Of a stretch of DNA of 58,290 bases, positions 44,446 through 53,744 are shown piece after piece. The stretch spans positions 1-58,290 of the forward strand of contig NZ_JAIVFW010000046.1 in NCBI RefSeq assembly GCF_020829595.1, given 5' to 3'. The notes beneath the pieces are model-generated. The model saw nothing but the letters and a program-made list of their open reading frames with translations. It had not been told where the DNA came from and ran no database searches. Positions within the stretch are counted from its first letter, which is position 1, and each line of letters opens with the position of its first letter. The DNA comes from Nostoc sp. CHAB 5844 (GTDB taxonomy: Bacteria; Cyanobacteriota; Cyanobacteriia; Cyanobacteriales; Nostocaceae). Both the position numbers and the translations under genes were made by a program.

Positions 44446-44474
44446 ATAACTAATTGGTAATTATTAATTACCAA

Positions 44475-45116
44475 TTACGAATTATTTATTCTATTTCCAC
44501 TCACAATTGCTACAGGCGCGAGACTAATACCGCGCACAAAAATATCTACACAAGTATCGATATATTCATCACAGCTATAATTATTTTTCTTGAGCTTGGC
44601 ATTGCGACAGAGCATACCTGCTAGTAGCATCCCGGTGAACATATCGACTGCTGGTGCTGGATCAATTTCAGGTCTGACGTTACCATTTTTCTGACAAGAT
44701 TTGAGATAGGTAATTAATTTTTCGCTTAAGGGTTGAGCCGCTTCTTGAATAACTTGTTTAGCTGCTTCTGGATGACGTTTAGCTTCCCCAATGAATGTAC
44801 GAATTAAGTCTTCATGGGCTTCTAGCATAGTGTTATACAATTTGGCATAGCGTCTTAAGTCAACACTCAGATTTTGTGTCCATGTTTCGGGGTGAGCCAA
44901 AGCTTCTATCTGGAGAGCGAGAGCATTTTCAATGACTGTTTTGAGGAGTTGTTCTTTGCTGGCAAAGTGACGAAATAATGTCACCTCATTCACGCCAGCA
45001 ACGCGAGCTATTTCGCGGGTAGTTGCTCCTTGCACACCTAAACTAGCAAATACCTCTGAGGCAGCTTCTATCAAACGTGTACGGGTGAGAGTCGATGAAC
45101 GGATGTTTTTAATCAT
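44475..45116 (-). CDS. TetR-family transcriptional regulator
   Basis: The 213-residue protein has a TetR N-terminal helix-turn-helix (about 14-55: ASLGVQGATTREIARVAGV, EVTLFRHFASKEQLL) and an all-helical ligand-binding C-terminal domain. TetR proteins repress genes and release DNA on ligand binding. The S41 protease gene follows upstream on the same strand, but the regulated genes are unknown. Confidence 0.93.
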   Translation of the reverse strand: MIKNIRSSTLTRTRLIEAASEVFASLGVQGATTREIARVAGVNEVTLFRHFASKEQLLKTVIENALALQIEALAHPETWTQNLSVDLRRYAKLYNTMLEAHEDLIRTFIGEAKRHPEAAKQVIQEAAQPLSEKLITYLKSCQKNGNVRPEIDPAPAVDMFTGMLLAGMLCRNAKLKKNNYSCDEYIDTCVDIFVRGISLAPVAIVSGNRINNS

Positions 45117-45274
45117 TTTGCTTGCAAGTGCTTACTTGCAGTATATTTAAAGTTAAAAAGGTTTTGTTAAGCAACTTAATACAATGTTTAGCAAAAAATT
45201 GCAAAGTTAACAAAGGGTAGAGGTAGAGAGATTAATAAAGCTTTACTATCAGGGATTAGAGACTAGGCGTTAAT

Positions 45275-46417
45275 TTATTGAGCAGATATTAGCTTTATTG
45301 CTTTTTCCAAACATTTATTGTTACTATTTTTACATTCAGGAATCTGAATGTCTGGTTGAACTCCTTTGCTCTCAATCTTATTGCCTTTGGGTGAAAACGT
45401 TTGAGAAATGGGAGCAAGTAGAATAAAACCCGGCCATTTCAACTTAAAAACTCCGCCTCCTAACACGGAACCACTGGTATTAACACCTAATATTTTGGCT
45501 GCTCCGTGTTCTTGAGCCGCAGCAGCAAATACTTCACAAGCAGAGCCGCATAGTGCATCAACTAAAATAAAATGAGGTCTGGGGTCTTTTTTGGCTTCAA
45601 ACCGCGTTCGATACTCAACATAATTCTTTTCTTTTGAAAGCTTAATCTCTGCAAGCGCAACATTTTTTACCGAGTCATCAAAATATCCTCGAAAAATATA
45701 TGGCTCCTTTAAAGCTTTCCCATGTCGAGTTTTTTCGGTTGAAATTACTTTATTAGATCCAATAATGTCTTCAATCAAATAGCTAATGCTAGACTGGACA
45801 CCACCGCCATTTTCTCTGAGGTCGATTAAGATGATTTTAGTTTGAGAAAGTTGAGCTTTTGCTTGCTCGACTGCTACCTTAGTAATTTGAGGAACGACAA
45901 AGCTTTTAACTTGCAGAATACCGATTTGACCTTTGATTTGCGCTGAAATAGGCGTTGTTTTAGCTGTTGGCACAGAAGGTTGACTAAATAAACGAAACAA
46001 CTGCTCGCCTTCTATAGGGTTGAAAACTCTTGTATGAGATATTGCAAGTTTGTTGAGTTGACTATTAATGAGTTGTGTTAACTCTGACCTTGACCAATTT
46101 TGTTTTGTATTGACTTCAGCAATTGTAGCTTTTAAATTCTGTTCTCGAAGTTCTTTTTTAAAAGCGGGGTCAAAAATGTTACTGTCAAGGGTTTGATAAA
46201 CATTATTAACAAATAATTTTGCATCTGAGGAAGAGATAACATCTGTGTTTTTTAATTTTGAAGATGTAAACCAATCTAATGAAATTTCTTCCTTTTGAAT
46301 TGGCGATGATGGTGGTGAAGATATTGATTTGTTTTCAGTACAGCCCAGAATATTAAACAATGCTGCTATGAATATAGTGAGACTGATGATATTTGAAGAT
46401 TTTGAGTGCATATTCAA
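45275..46417 (-). CDS. S41-family (tail-specific protease-like) lipoprotein
   Basis: The 380-residue protein carries a lipobox NILGC (Cys26) and an S41 peptidase domain (about 160-375): IILIDLRENGGGVQSS, then LVDALCGSACEVFAAA where the serine of GSAC is the likely nucleophile, and GVNTSGSVLGGG. No PDZ domain is evident, as in the interphotoreceptor-binding-like branch. It would act at the outer leaflet of the cytoplasmic membrane or in the periplasm. It follows the PaaK-like gene on the same strand by 11 bases. Confidence 0.85.
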   Translation of the reverse strand: MNMHSKSSNIISLTIFIAALFNILGCTENKSISSPPSSPIQKEEISLDWFTSSKLKNTDVISSSDAKLFVNNVYQTLDSNIFDPAFKKELREQNLKATIAEVNTKQNWSRSELTQLINSQLNKLAISHTRVFNPIEGEQLFRLFSQPSVPTAKTTPISAQIKGQIGILQVKSFVVPQITKVAVEQAKAQLSQTKIILIDLRENGGGVQSSISYLIEDIIGSNKVISTEKTRHGKALKEPYIFRGYFDDSVKNVALAEIKLSKEKNYVEYRTRFEAKKDPRPHFILVDALCGSACEVFAAAAQEHGAAKILGVNTSGSVLGGGVFKLKWPGFILLAPISQTFSPKGNKIESKGVQPDIQIPECKNSNNKCLEKAIKLISAQ

Positions 46418-46428
46418 CCTCTTTTTTC

Positions 46429-47988
46429 CTATCTGCGTGTGTAACGATGCTTAACTCCGATAGGGAAATATTCGCGATCGCCTGTTGCGGCTAAAGCAAC
46501 CTGTGGTGTTTGATATTCTGGGGGAACGTAATTAGCAAACTCACTGTTGAGGCGTAAGAGTTGCGCCAGAATTGACTCGGCTATGGCTTGGCGTTTGTCT
46601 TCACTACTTTCAACACCTGGTGCTAGTTCTACAACTACAGATAAAAATCGGTTCTTGTCTGCATCTTCCTGCACTTGCAACACGAATTTACCTGTCACCC
46701 ATGCTTGAATGACTGGTTGTTCTAAGCCTACAGTGACGTTTTCAGGATAGATATTTGCGCCAAAGTAAGAAACTGTAAAGTTAGAGCGTCCAAAAACGTA
46801 GACGAAAGGTAATGGGTGAATTCCTTTGGGGGAGTGCTGAGTGCTGAGTGCTGAGTGCTGAGTTGTGAGTGTTGAGTTATTAGTGTGTGAACAGAGTGCT
46901 TCGAGTGGGTTGAATTTCCATTTTGCTAAGAATTCCAGCATGGCATCATAGGTAATGATGCCGCCAGTGTCTAAGATATCGTAACGGATTAATGGAATAC
47001 CGTTGTCGCCAGAGAACAATAATGAGCCATTCTGCACTTCAAAAAAGCGACTTGTGGGGTCATATTGTACTAGTGTGGGTAGACGAGATTCGCCAAATAA
47101 CACTCTAGCAGCATCGGGATTTTTAGCTAAGAAACGGCGAATGCAAATACTCAAAGGCGTTTCATTACCCAACACGCCTGCATCCGCAGTTCCGTATAGT
47201 GAGGCGAAATCGTAGCAAGGGTTTTGCCAACCTACTCTTTCACCAACTAAACTCCGCCATTCTTCGCTGAATACTTCTCCCGCCATGACTAGCTTAATGT
47301 GATATTGTGACCATTCCACGCCATGACTGATGCCAGTATCAATGACATCTTTAAGGAATGGCGGGTATCCCAAAAGCACAACTTGCTCAAAATTTGAGCC
47401 TAGTTCCTGAACTACGCGCAAGATTTCTTCTTTGTTGTTACCAGGAGTAATAACAGTGATGGGATAACCTTTACTAGCTAGGTAGCGACAGCAATTGGTG
47501 GTGAACATTCCCCCTACCCAAGTTCCCAGTGTGAAACAAATCACTGCGAGGGTGCGGCGAGTGTCTGCAAAAAAACTATCATGAAAAATTTGCTCAAAGC
47601 GCGTAGCAATTTGCAATTCATCGGTGAAGAAGCGCGGCCAAAATGTGGGTTTACCTGTGGAACCGGAAGAAGCGGCTATCATATCGCAGGTTGCTATTTG
47701 ACCGCTGCGGCATAAGTCAGGCAGAGGATAACGTTGTATATAATTTTCTTTAGCGATCGCAGGTAATTGCTGAAAATCTTCCAAAGTTTGAATTGTTTCC
47801 GGAATAATCCCTCTTTCTGCTAAAAAAGCCTTGTACGCTGGGACATTAGCGGCTACATCGTGAAATAAAGTTAAGACTGTTGATGAACTGGCAGTGTGGC
47901 GATGCTCTTGTAGTAGGGTTTCTATAGGAGTAGATATAAACTCTGCAAATGCCTTGATGGCTCGCTGTTGTTGGGAATTAGCGTTCAT
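46429..47988 (-). CDS. PaaK/coenzyme F390 synthetase-like adenylate-forming enzyme
   Basis: The 519-residue protein matches the phenylacetate-CoA ligase-like branch of AMP-forming enzymes. The ATP-binding box AASSGSTGKPTFW is near 105-117, and YGTADAGVLGNE near 265-276 matches the A5 region. The substrate is unknown; F390 or phenylacetate are only family names. Near residues 366-385 the protein carries NNSTLTTQHSALSTQHSP, encoded by a run of GAGTGCT heptamers (46832-46890) that expanded in frame. Operon with the S41 gene is likely. Confidence 0.82.
   Translation of the reverse strand: MNANSQQQRAIKAFAEFISTPIETLLQEHRHTASSSTVLTLFHDVAANVPAYKAFLAERGIIPETIQTLEDFQQLPAIAKENYIQRYPLPDLCRSGQIATCDMIAASSGSTGKPTFWPRFFTDELQIATRFEQIFHDSFFADTRRTLAVICFTLGTWVGGMFTTNCCRYLASKGYPITVITPGNNKEEILRVVQELGSNFEQVVLLGYPPFLKDVIDTGISHGVEWSQYHIKLVMAGEVFSEEWRSLVGERVGWQNPCYDFASLYGTADAGVLGNETPLSICIRRFLAKNPDAARVLFGESRLPTLVQYDPTSRFFEVQNGSLLFSGDNGIPLIRYDILDTGGIITYDAMLEFLAKWKFNPLEALCSHTNNSTLTTQHSALSTQHSPKGIHPLPFVYVFGRSNFTVSYFGANIYPENVTVGLEQPVIQAWVTGKFVLQVQEDADKNRFLSVVVELAPGVESSEDKRQAIAESILAQLLRLNSEFANYVPPEYQTPQVALAATGDREYFPIGVKHRYTRR
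46832..46890 (-). repeat. GAGTGCT heptamer tract inside the PaaK-like gene
   Basis: About eight heptamers (GAGTGCT, GAGTTGT, GAGTGTT, GAGTTAT) lie within the coding sequence. Because 7 is not a multiple of 3, only certain copy numbers keep the frame; here it is kept. Confidence 0.85.
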
Positions 47989-48182
47989 AAATCTATCTGA
48001 AATTGTTGAGTATCAAGCCAGATTTGATCTTAAACGCGGAGGAACGCTGAGGTAAACGCAGCGAAAAGTTGCGTGCGGGGGTTCCCCTCCGTAGGAAACT
48101 TTTCAAGACAAAGGTACGCTGAGTTTTTGACTGTGTACTTATGTTAAGGCTAAAAACAAATGACAAATGACAACTTACTGAT

Positions 48183-48788
48183 ATGTTTTACAGCCAATTT
48201 AGTTTGCCGAGAGTTATTCAAGATTTCAATCTCACGCTTGTGGAAGGTGGTTCATTTTTACCGTTGATGGAAACTGATGTTAGTGTTAGTCCATATTTGG
48301 CTGAGTTTTTGCAGCGTCACCTTCAGTTAGCGATCGCTCTCAATACTGAAAAAGCTAGGTCTGAATTAATTATCTGCCCGTTGTTGTTAGCAGTCAAAGA
48401 AGCTTTACAAAATCAGATTAGTTTGTTTTCTGGCGAAGAGTTTAACGTTGATGCAGAAGCTGGTTTAACAGGGGTATGCGATTTTATTCTCAGCTTGTCG
48501 CCAGAACAATTGTTTGTCAAGGCTCCTGTGGCGGTGGTAGTGGAAGCCAAAAAAGAAGACCTTAAAGGCGGTTTAGGACAATGTGTTGCACAGATGGTAG
48601 CAGCTTGGAAGTTCAACCAAACAGCCAAAAATGCCATTAATACAATTTATGGCACCGTGACTACTGGTACATTGTGGCGTTTTCTGCGGTTGCAAGACAG
48701 TACAATTACTATTGATTTGACAGAATATCCGCTACCACCAATCGAGTCGATTTTAAGAAGATTAGTTTACATGGTGGGTTGTCCGTAA
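48183..48788 (+). CDS. PD-(D/E)XK nuclease-fold protein
   Basis: The 201-residue protein shows the restriction-endonuclease core: GVCDFILS (Asp about 98) and VVVEAKKEDLKGGLGQC (Glu-x-Lys about 120-122) followed by a helix with a conserved Gln. This is the layout of many cyanobacterial Uma2-unrelated DNA- or RNA-acting proteins of unknown role. It overlaps the region where the first kinase frame begins, so the three genes 48183-52784 may be co-transcribed. Confidence 0.7.
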   Translation: MFYSQFSLPRVIQDFNLTLVEGGSFLPLMETDVSVSPYLAEFLQRHLQLAIALNTEKARSELIICPLLLAVKEALQNQISLFSGEEFNVDAEAGLTGVCDFILSLSPEQLFVKAPVAVVVEAKKEDLKGGLGQCVAQMVAAWKFNQTAKNAINTIYGTVTTGTLWRFLRLQDSTITIDLTEYPLPPIESILRRLVYMVGCP

Positions 48789-48844
48789 ACAGAACTGCTC
48801 CTGTTGTAGTAATTTATAAAAACCCTAATTTATCCTTCAGCACC

Positions 48845-50533
48845 ATGCAAGTTTATTGCAGTAAACAACACGCAAATTTTGACAGTAATCGGTTTTGTAC
48901 CTCCTGTGGTGAACCATTACCTCTTGCTGTTGGGCAGATTGTCAATCAACGCTATCAAATTATACGTCAGCTAGGGCAAGGTGGTTTTGGACGTACTTAT
49001 TTAGCCGAAGATCAACATAAAGCCAATCAAGTGTGTGTGCTGAAGGAATTTGCACCGCAAGTGCAAGCACAGCAAGATTTACAAAAAGCGAAGGAGTTAT
49101 TTGAACGGGAAGCGAGTGTACTCAAGAAACTCCAGCATCCACAAATTCCGTGTTTTCACGCTTCTTTGCAAGTGCAGATAGGTAGTAAAGATTTTTTCTT
49201 TCTCGTGCAAGATTATATCCAAGGTGATAATTATTGCCAGTTACTAGAGCAACGCCAAGCTCAAGGGCAAACTTTTAGTGAGGAAGAAATCATTCTGCTG
49301 CTGCAACAAATTTTACCTGTATTGTCGTACATTCACTCAAAAGATGTTGTTCACCGCGATATCTCACCCGATAATTTGATTTGGCGACGTTCTGATCATC
49401 TACCTGTGCTAATTGACTTTGGAGGTGTGAAGCAATTACCAGCTTCTCAAGGTTTTTGGTTCACGAAGTTAGCAGTAAATCACACTTTATTAGGTAAAAA
49501 AGGCTACGCGCCAGAAGAACAGATTCGGCAAGGGAAAGTATTCCTGAGCAGTGATTTATACTCTTTGGCGGTGACGGCACTGGTATTATTAACAGGTAAA
49601 GAACCGCAAAAATTATACGACAGCTATCAAGGAATTTGGTATTGGGGTAAGGAAATTAGGGTTAGTCCCAAACTAGAATCTGTATTGAAAAAGATGCTGG
49701 CTTATAAACCGAGCGATCGCTATCAAACAGCCGAACAAGTTCTCAAAGATTTACCATCGCCAGCTATCACCAAACCTAGCAATTCGTATATTACCAAACT
49801 AAAGACTCAGATAGTTTCGCCGGGACAAAAACGCACTAACGCTATTGTGAGTAAAATTCATCAAAGAACTCAAGCTGTTACTAACGCTTTACCTTTACCT
49901 GTGTGGTTACGTCCTTTTGCTGTGAGTATGGCTGGTACAGCAATAGTCGGTTTAACAGTCGCTGGAACTTGGGCGGCGGTAAATGCGGTAGTTCGCGGGA
50001 TACAATCTTTCACTATACCGACAATTTCCATGCCGCAATTGCCATCGTTACCTAATCCCCTTAGTCAACCAGTCAGTGACAAAGGAAGTAAAAATAATGC
50101 GGATGTGATGGCGCGTCGTCAAGAGTTAGAAATCCCAGAAGTCTTTTTTATCCGCATGGTAGACAACATATTTTATAGCCAGCGACCAGATATGCAAGGG
50201 CGTAGCATCACATCTCAAGATGCAGCTTTGCGAGATGAATGGTTGACGATCGCTGATGAGTTGTTGGATAAACTAGAACAGGCTGAACTTAGCACCGCCG
50301 CACGTCGGAAACTAGGAACATACAGCCAAAAAAATTACGAAAGATGGAGACTACAAGCCAAAACCGGAAAGTTAGGTGACTATACAATGAGTCAGTTAAA
50401 CAAACAGACCAATCAAAAATTTGAGCAGTTATTTCCGGGAAAACAACGGGAAAAACAGAATCAACAAACTTACGGTCAAATTTGGTATGCGATCGCGGCT
50501 GATAAAGTTAGTAAAATACAATCGAACAATTAA
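48845..50533 (+). CDS. Ser/Thr protein kinase with N-terminal zinc ribbon
   Basis: The frame opens at 48779 inside the preceding gene; the ATG at 48845 (MQVYCSKQH) is preferred, giving 562 residues. A zinc-ribbon-like start (Cys5, Cys18, Cys21) is followed by a protein kinase domain (about 35-300): GQGGFGRTYLA, VLKEFAP lysine, VHRDISPDNLIW catalytic loop and IDFGGVKQ. A membrane helix (about 355-380) separates it from a helical C-terminal domain (RRQELEIPEVFF...). It is a paralogue of the next gene. Confidence 0.9.
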   Translation: MQVYCSKQHANFDSNRFCTSCGEPLPLAVGQIVNQRYQIIRQLGQGGFGRTYLAEDQHKANQVCVLKEFAPQVQAQQDLQKAKELFEREASVLKKLQHPQIPCFHASLQVQIGSKDFFFLVQDYIQGDNYCQLLEQRQAQGQTFSEEEIILLLQQILPVLSYIHSKDVVHRDISPDNLIWRRSDHLPVLIDFGGVKQLPASQGFWFTKLAVNHTLLGKKGYAPEEQIRQGKVFLSSDLYSLAVTALVLLTGKEPQKLYDSYQGIWYWGKEIRVSPKLESVLKKMLAYKPSDRYQTAEQVLKDLPSPAITKPSNSYITKLKTQIVSPGQKRTNAIVSKIHQRTQAVTNALPLPVWLRPFAVSMAGTAIVGLTVAGTWAAVNAVVRGIQSFTIPTISMPQLPSLPNPLSQPVSDKGSKNNADVMARRQELEIPEVFFIRMVDNIFYSQRPDMQGRSITSQDAALRDEWLTIADELLDKLEQAELSTAARRKLGTYSQKNYERWRLQAKTGKLGDYTMSQLNKQTNQKFEQLFPGKQREKQNQQTYGQIWYAIAADKVSKIQSNN

Positions 50534-50651
50534 TTAGGGTGTCAAGGTGATGAGTGAGGAAGTAAGAGGTGCAAGGGTGCAAGGGTGCAAGGGTGTAGGG
50601 AGAGAATGTATGACTCAGCATTCACCACTATTGACTATTGACTATTGACCA

Positions 50652-52784
50652 ATGACTAAATTCTATTGCTCTAAAGGTCATGAAAATCCCGCAGGTAGTC
50701 GGTTTTGTCTCCAGTGTGGTGAAAATTTACAAGATTTACCTGTAAGTTATAGTATTCAACCTGGTTTAACTTTAGGCGATCGCTATGTAATTGTCCGTCA
50801 AATTGGGCAAGGTGGATTTGGACGTACTTATTTAGCTGAAGATATCAACCGCTTCCGCGAACTTTGTGTTTTAAAAGAATTTTCGCCGCAAGTTCAAACT
50901 GCTTACGTTTTACAAAAAGCCGAAGAACTGTTTCAACGAGAAGCAAATGTTCTCTACAAATTGCAACATCCCCAAATTCCTCGCTTTCGAGAATTGTTTC
51001 GCACAAATCTCCAAGGTAAGGAATATCTCTTCTTAGTGCAAGATTATGTAGAAGGGTCAACTTATAATTCTTTATTAAATACCCGCAAACAGCAAGGCTT
51101 ACGGTTTACAGAAGCAGAAGTTCGCCAACTGTTGCAGCAAATTTTGCCAGTTTTAGAATATGTTCACTCGCAAAATGTTATTCACCGAGATATTTCACCG
51201 GATAATTTAATATTACGTACCGCAGACCAACTGCCAGTATTAATTGACTTTGGTGGTGTGAAACAAGTTGTTGCCACTGTTGCTTCTCAATATTACCAAC
51301 CAGGGGCAGAGGCTCCACCGCCAGCCCCTACTCTATTGGGAAAAATCGGCTTTGCACCATCAGAACAAATGCAAACTGGCGCAGTATATCCGCACAGTGA
51401 CTTATATGCTTTGGCGGTAACGATATTAGTATTATTAACAGGCAAACAACCACAAGAATTATTAGATAATTACACTCTGACTTGGAAATGGCATCAGGAA
51501 GTTAGCTTGAGTCCGATGTTAGGACAAGTGTTAGATAAAATGTTAGCGGCTCGACCGAGCGATCGCTATCAATCCGCTAGTCAAGTTTTACAAGCACTCA
51601 GCCCTTCATCTGTTCACCCTGTAACTCAACCACCAGTTGTACCTCCTCCGGAAACATCCGCCACTTTTGCTGTCGCCCCTGCGCCTGCTGTCACCCCAGC
51701 ACCACAGCGTCCTATCATTGCATCTCCCGCACCCATTGCCCAACCAACAAGCTGGTGGACACCAACCAAAACCTTTGTTGCAGCATTAACCTTAGTTAGT
51801 GTTATTGGAGTAGTTTGGTTGGGGACACGAAATCAGGATGATGGGAAAAATCCTGACTCTACACCCACGCCGACAGTTACCCAACCAGTTGATCCTTCAG
51901 CGAATTACTCGCCAGAAGAAAAGCAACGCAAAGAAAAATTAAGCGATCGCCGTCAACAGTTAAATATTGATCAAAACTTTTATGTAAACTTAGTCAATCA
52001 AATCTTTTGGCAGAGGAACCCCAGTTTAAAGGGGCGCACCCTTAGCGATGAACCAGAAGATGAAAGCTTGCGGGCTGCATGGGATAGAACTGCTGACGAA
52101 GTGTTGGATAAGCTTTCAATTCTTAGTACAAAGGCACGTCGGCAATTAGGAAATTATACTGCAAACGACCGCGATCGCTGGAAAGCATCTGTGAACAAAA
52201 TTAATGTTGGTAGTCGGGCTTTATATGATTTAGGTGACGCGGCCTTTTACCGCATATTTCCTGAACAACGTGGTCGAGATTTTACCGCTGAACCCATTGG
52301 GCAAGTTTGGCATGGGTTTGTCAGCGATCAACTTAGTGCTATCCTGGCAGGGAGTGCTTTTGAAAAGATTGTCTTTGATCTGGAGGCTACAAGCAAAACA
52401 GTAACTGGGACTCTCAAACCAGGTAGTGGGAAAGTCTTCATTGCTGAATTAGCCAAAGGACAAAAATTGGGCTTAAATCTGAAAGCGAGTTCCAAAGTTT
52501 TGTTATCGGTTTATTCTCCTTCCGGCAAAATCAAACTTTTAGAAGACTCGAAACAACGCACCTTGTCAACAGAATTACCAGAAAAGGGATATTATGAGTT
52601 TGCGATCGCTTCTACAGCCTCAACAGCAGTAGATTATCAACTCAGCATCACTGCCGAAAATCCCGCCCCAGTGGAAACACCAACACCCACGCCTACACCT
52701 ACAGAAACATCTAGTCCAGCACCAACACCAACCGAAACATCTACACCTACACCAACATCCACGCCACCAGAAACAACACAGTAA
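50652..52784 (+). CDS. Ser/Thr protein kinase with zinc ribbon and C-terminal PPC-like domain
   Basis: The 710-residue protein has a zinc ribbon (YCSKGH...FCLQCGE, about 5-25), kinase domain (about 40-310: GQGGFGRTYLA, HRDISPDNLIL, IDFGGVKQ), a Pro/Ala linker, one membrane helix (about 372-392), the same helical domain as the preceding kinase (SDRRQQLNIDQNFYVNLV), a beta-rich pre-peptidase-like domain (about 575-670) and a Pro/Thr tail. Ribbon and kinase half are about the same in the tandem paralogue, pointing to gene duplication. A heptamer/STRR spacer separates the two. Confidence 0.9.
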   Translation: MTKFYCSKGHENPAGSRFCLQCGENLQDLPVSYSIQPGLTLGDRYVIVRQIGQGGFGRTYLAEDINRFRELCVLKEFSPQVQTAYVLQKAEELFQREANVLYKLQHPQIPRFRELFRTNLQGKEYLFLVQDYVEGSTYNSLLNTRKQQGLRFTEAEVRQLLQQILPVLEYVHSQNVIHRDISPDNLILRTADQLPVLIDFGGVKQVVATVASQYYQPGAEAPPPAPTLLGKIGFAPSEQMQTGAVYPHSDLYALAVTILVLLTGKQPQELLDNYTLTWKWHQEVSLSPMLGQVLDKMLAARPSDRYQSASQVLQALSPSSVHPVTQPPVVPPPETSATFAVAPAPAVTPAPQRPIIASPAPIAQPTSWWTPTKTFVAALTLVSVIGVVWLGTRNQDDGKNPDSTPTPTVTQPVDPSANYSPEEKQRKEKLSDRRQQLNIDQNFYVNLVNQIFWQRNPSLKGRTLSDEPEDESLRAAWDRTADEVLDKLSILSTKARRQLGNYTANDRDRWKASVNKINVGSRALYDLGDAAFYRIFPEQRGRDFTAEPIGQVWHGFVSDQLSAILAGSAFEKIVFDLEATSKTVTGTLKPGSGKVFIAELAKGQKLGLNLKASSKVLLSVYSPSGKIKLLEDSKQRTLSTELPEKGYYEFAIASTASTAVDYQLSITAENPAPVETPTPTPTPTETSSPAPTPTETSTPTPTSTPPETTQ

Positions 52785-53274
52785 TTTTTATCTATTACCG
52801 AATAAGGCAAAAGTAAAAAGTTAAAAGCGCAAAGTTGAGCCAGTCGCGTGGTGAGGCAGCACGGTCTTGGGGAGCCAGTCCGTTGCGGGAGTTCCCCCCG
52901 TTGTAGGAACTGGCGTGGTTTCCCCCATGAGCGACTGCCGCGCATGGTTTCCCGACTTGAGCGAACTGGCGATTGCGGTGTCGGTTTCCGTCCCCGCAAT
53001 CGCCTCAACGGGGAGCCACTGCGCTATCGCGGCAATGCCCGACTTGTAGCAAGTGGCGTGGGAACCCCCGCACGGCGTTGCTCTTCGCCTAACTTTGTAA
53101 GAAGGCACTCATAAAGAAAAAGAAAAATGGTTTGATGCCCCCCTCTTACAAAGTTCTGATCGCCGGAAGCCGGCGATCAGACTTTGCGCTAAATTTATTT
53201 AGGGAAAGAAATAAAATTATTTGTTTCGAGACACGCAGCCAATAAGTTAAAAGTCAAAAGTCAAAAGAAATAAA
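52785..53274. repeat. GC-rich repeat cluster and long hairpin
   Basis: No gene. Blocks such as GGAGTTCCCCCCGTTGTAGG and GGAGCCACTGCG belong to a GC-rich family also seen near 20600, 36312, 48060 and 56470-56640. At 53149-53186 CAAAGTTCTGATCGCCGG pairs with its near complement around an AAG loop. Heptamers follow near 53245. Confidence 0.6.
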
Positions 53275-53414
53275 TATAGCAGTTCTCGTTTGCATGAAAT
53301 AGATTTTTTCACCTCACCCCCAACCCCTCTCCTTACCAAGGAGAGGGGAGTGTTTGCGTTAGCAAATACGGGGTGAGGTGACGACTGTATTGCATTGAAG
53401 TGAGAACCGCTATA
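53275..53414 (-). repeat. TATAGC-ended palindromic MITE-like repeat, copy 4
   Basis: Ends TATAGCAGTTCTC and GAGAACCGCTATA, same orientation as copy 2 and nearly the same internal sequence. Confidence 0.85.
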
Positions 53415-53744
53415 ATTCATCTTTCTTTTTACTTTTTACTTGGTTCTTTTTATTTTTTCAGATGTCCGTGATTATTTCCCCTAAATTTATTTATGGGGAT
53501 TATCTTTGGCTCTTCATTACTTATTATGCTAAATACGTCTGTGAATAAGCTTAAAACCCTTGCTGGACAACAATAACAGCTGTTACTCTCCTCGTTTGAG
53601 GCTGAATTCTCAAATTGACGCTATAACTACCTACAAGGCTTGATATTCAAGGCAAGTTACGGACTTTATTTAAAATTCCAGCATAATACGTACCGAAGAA
53701 CCTTATCTTTTTACTTTTTACTTTTTACTTCTTACCGTTCCCTT

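Noticed and set aside
52821-53114. Several overlapping open frames on both strands
   Set aside because: They arise from GC-rich palindromic repeats; both strands are open because of base composition, with no protein family.
53149-53186. Long hairpin as terminator of the kinase gene
   Set aside because: It lies 365 bp after the stop and no T-run follows; it is more likely a repeat.
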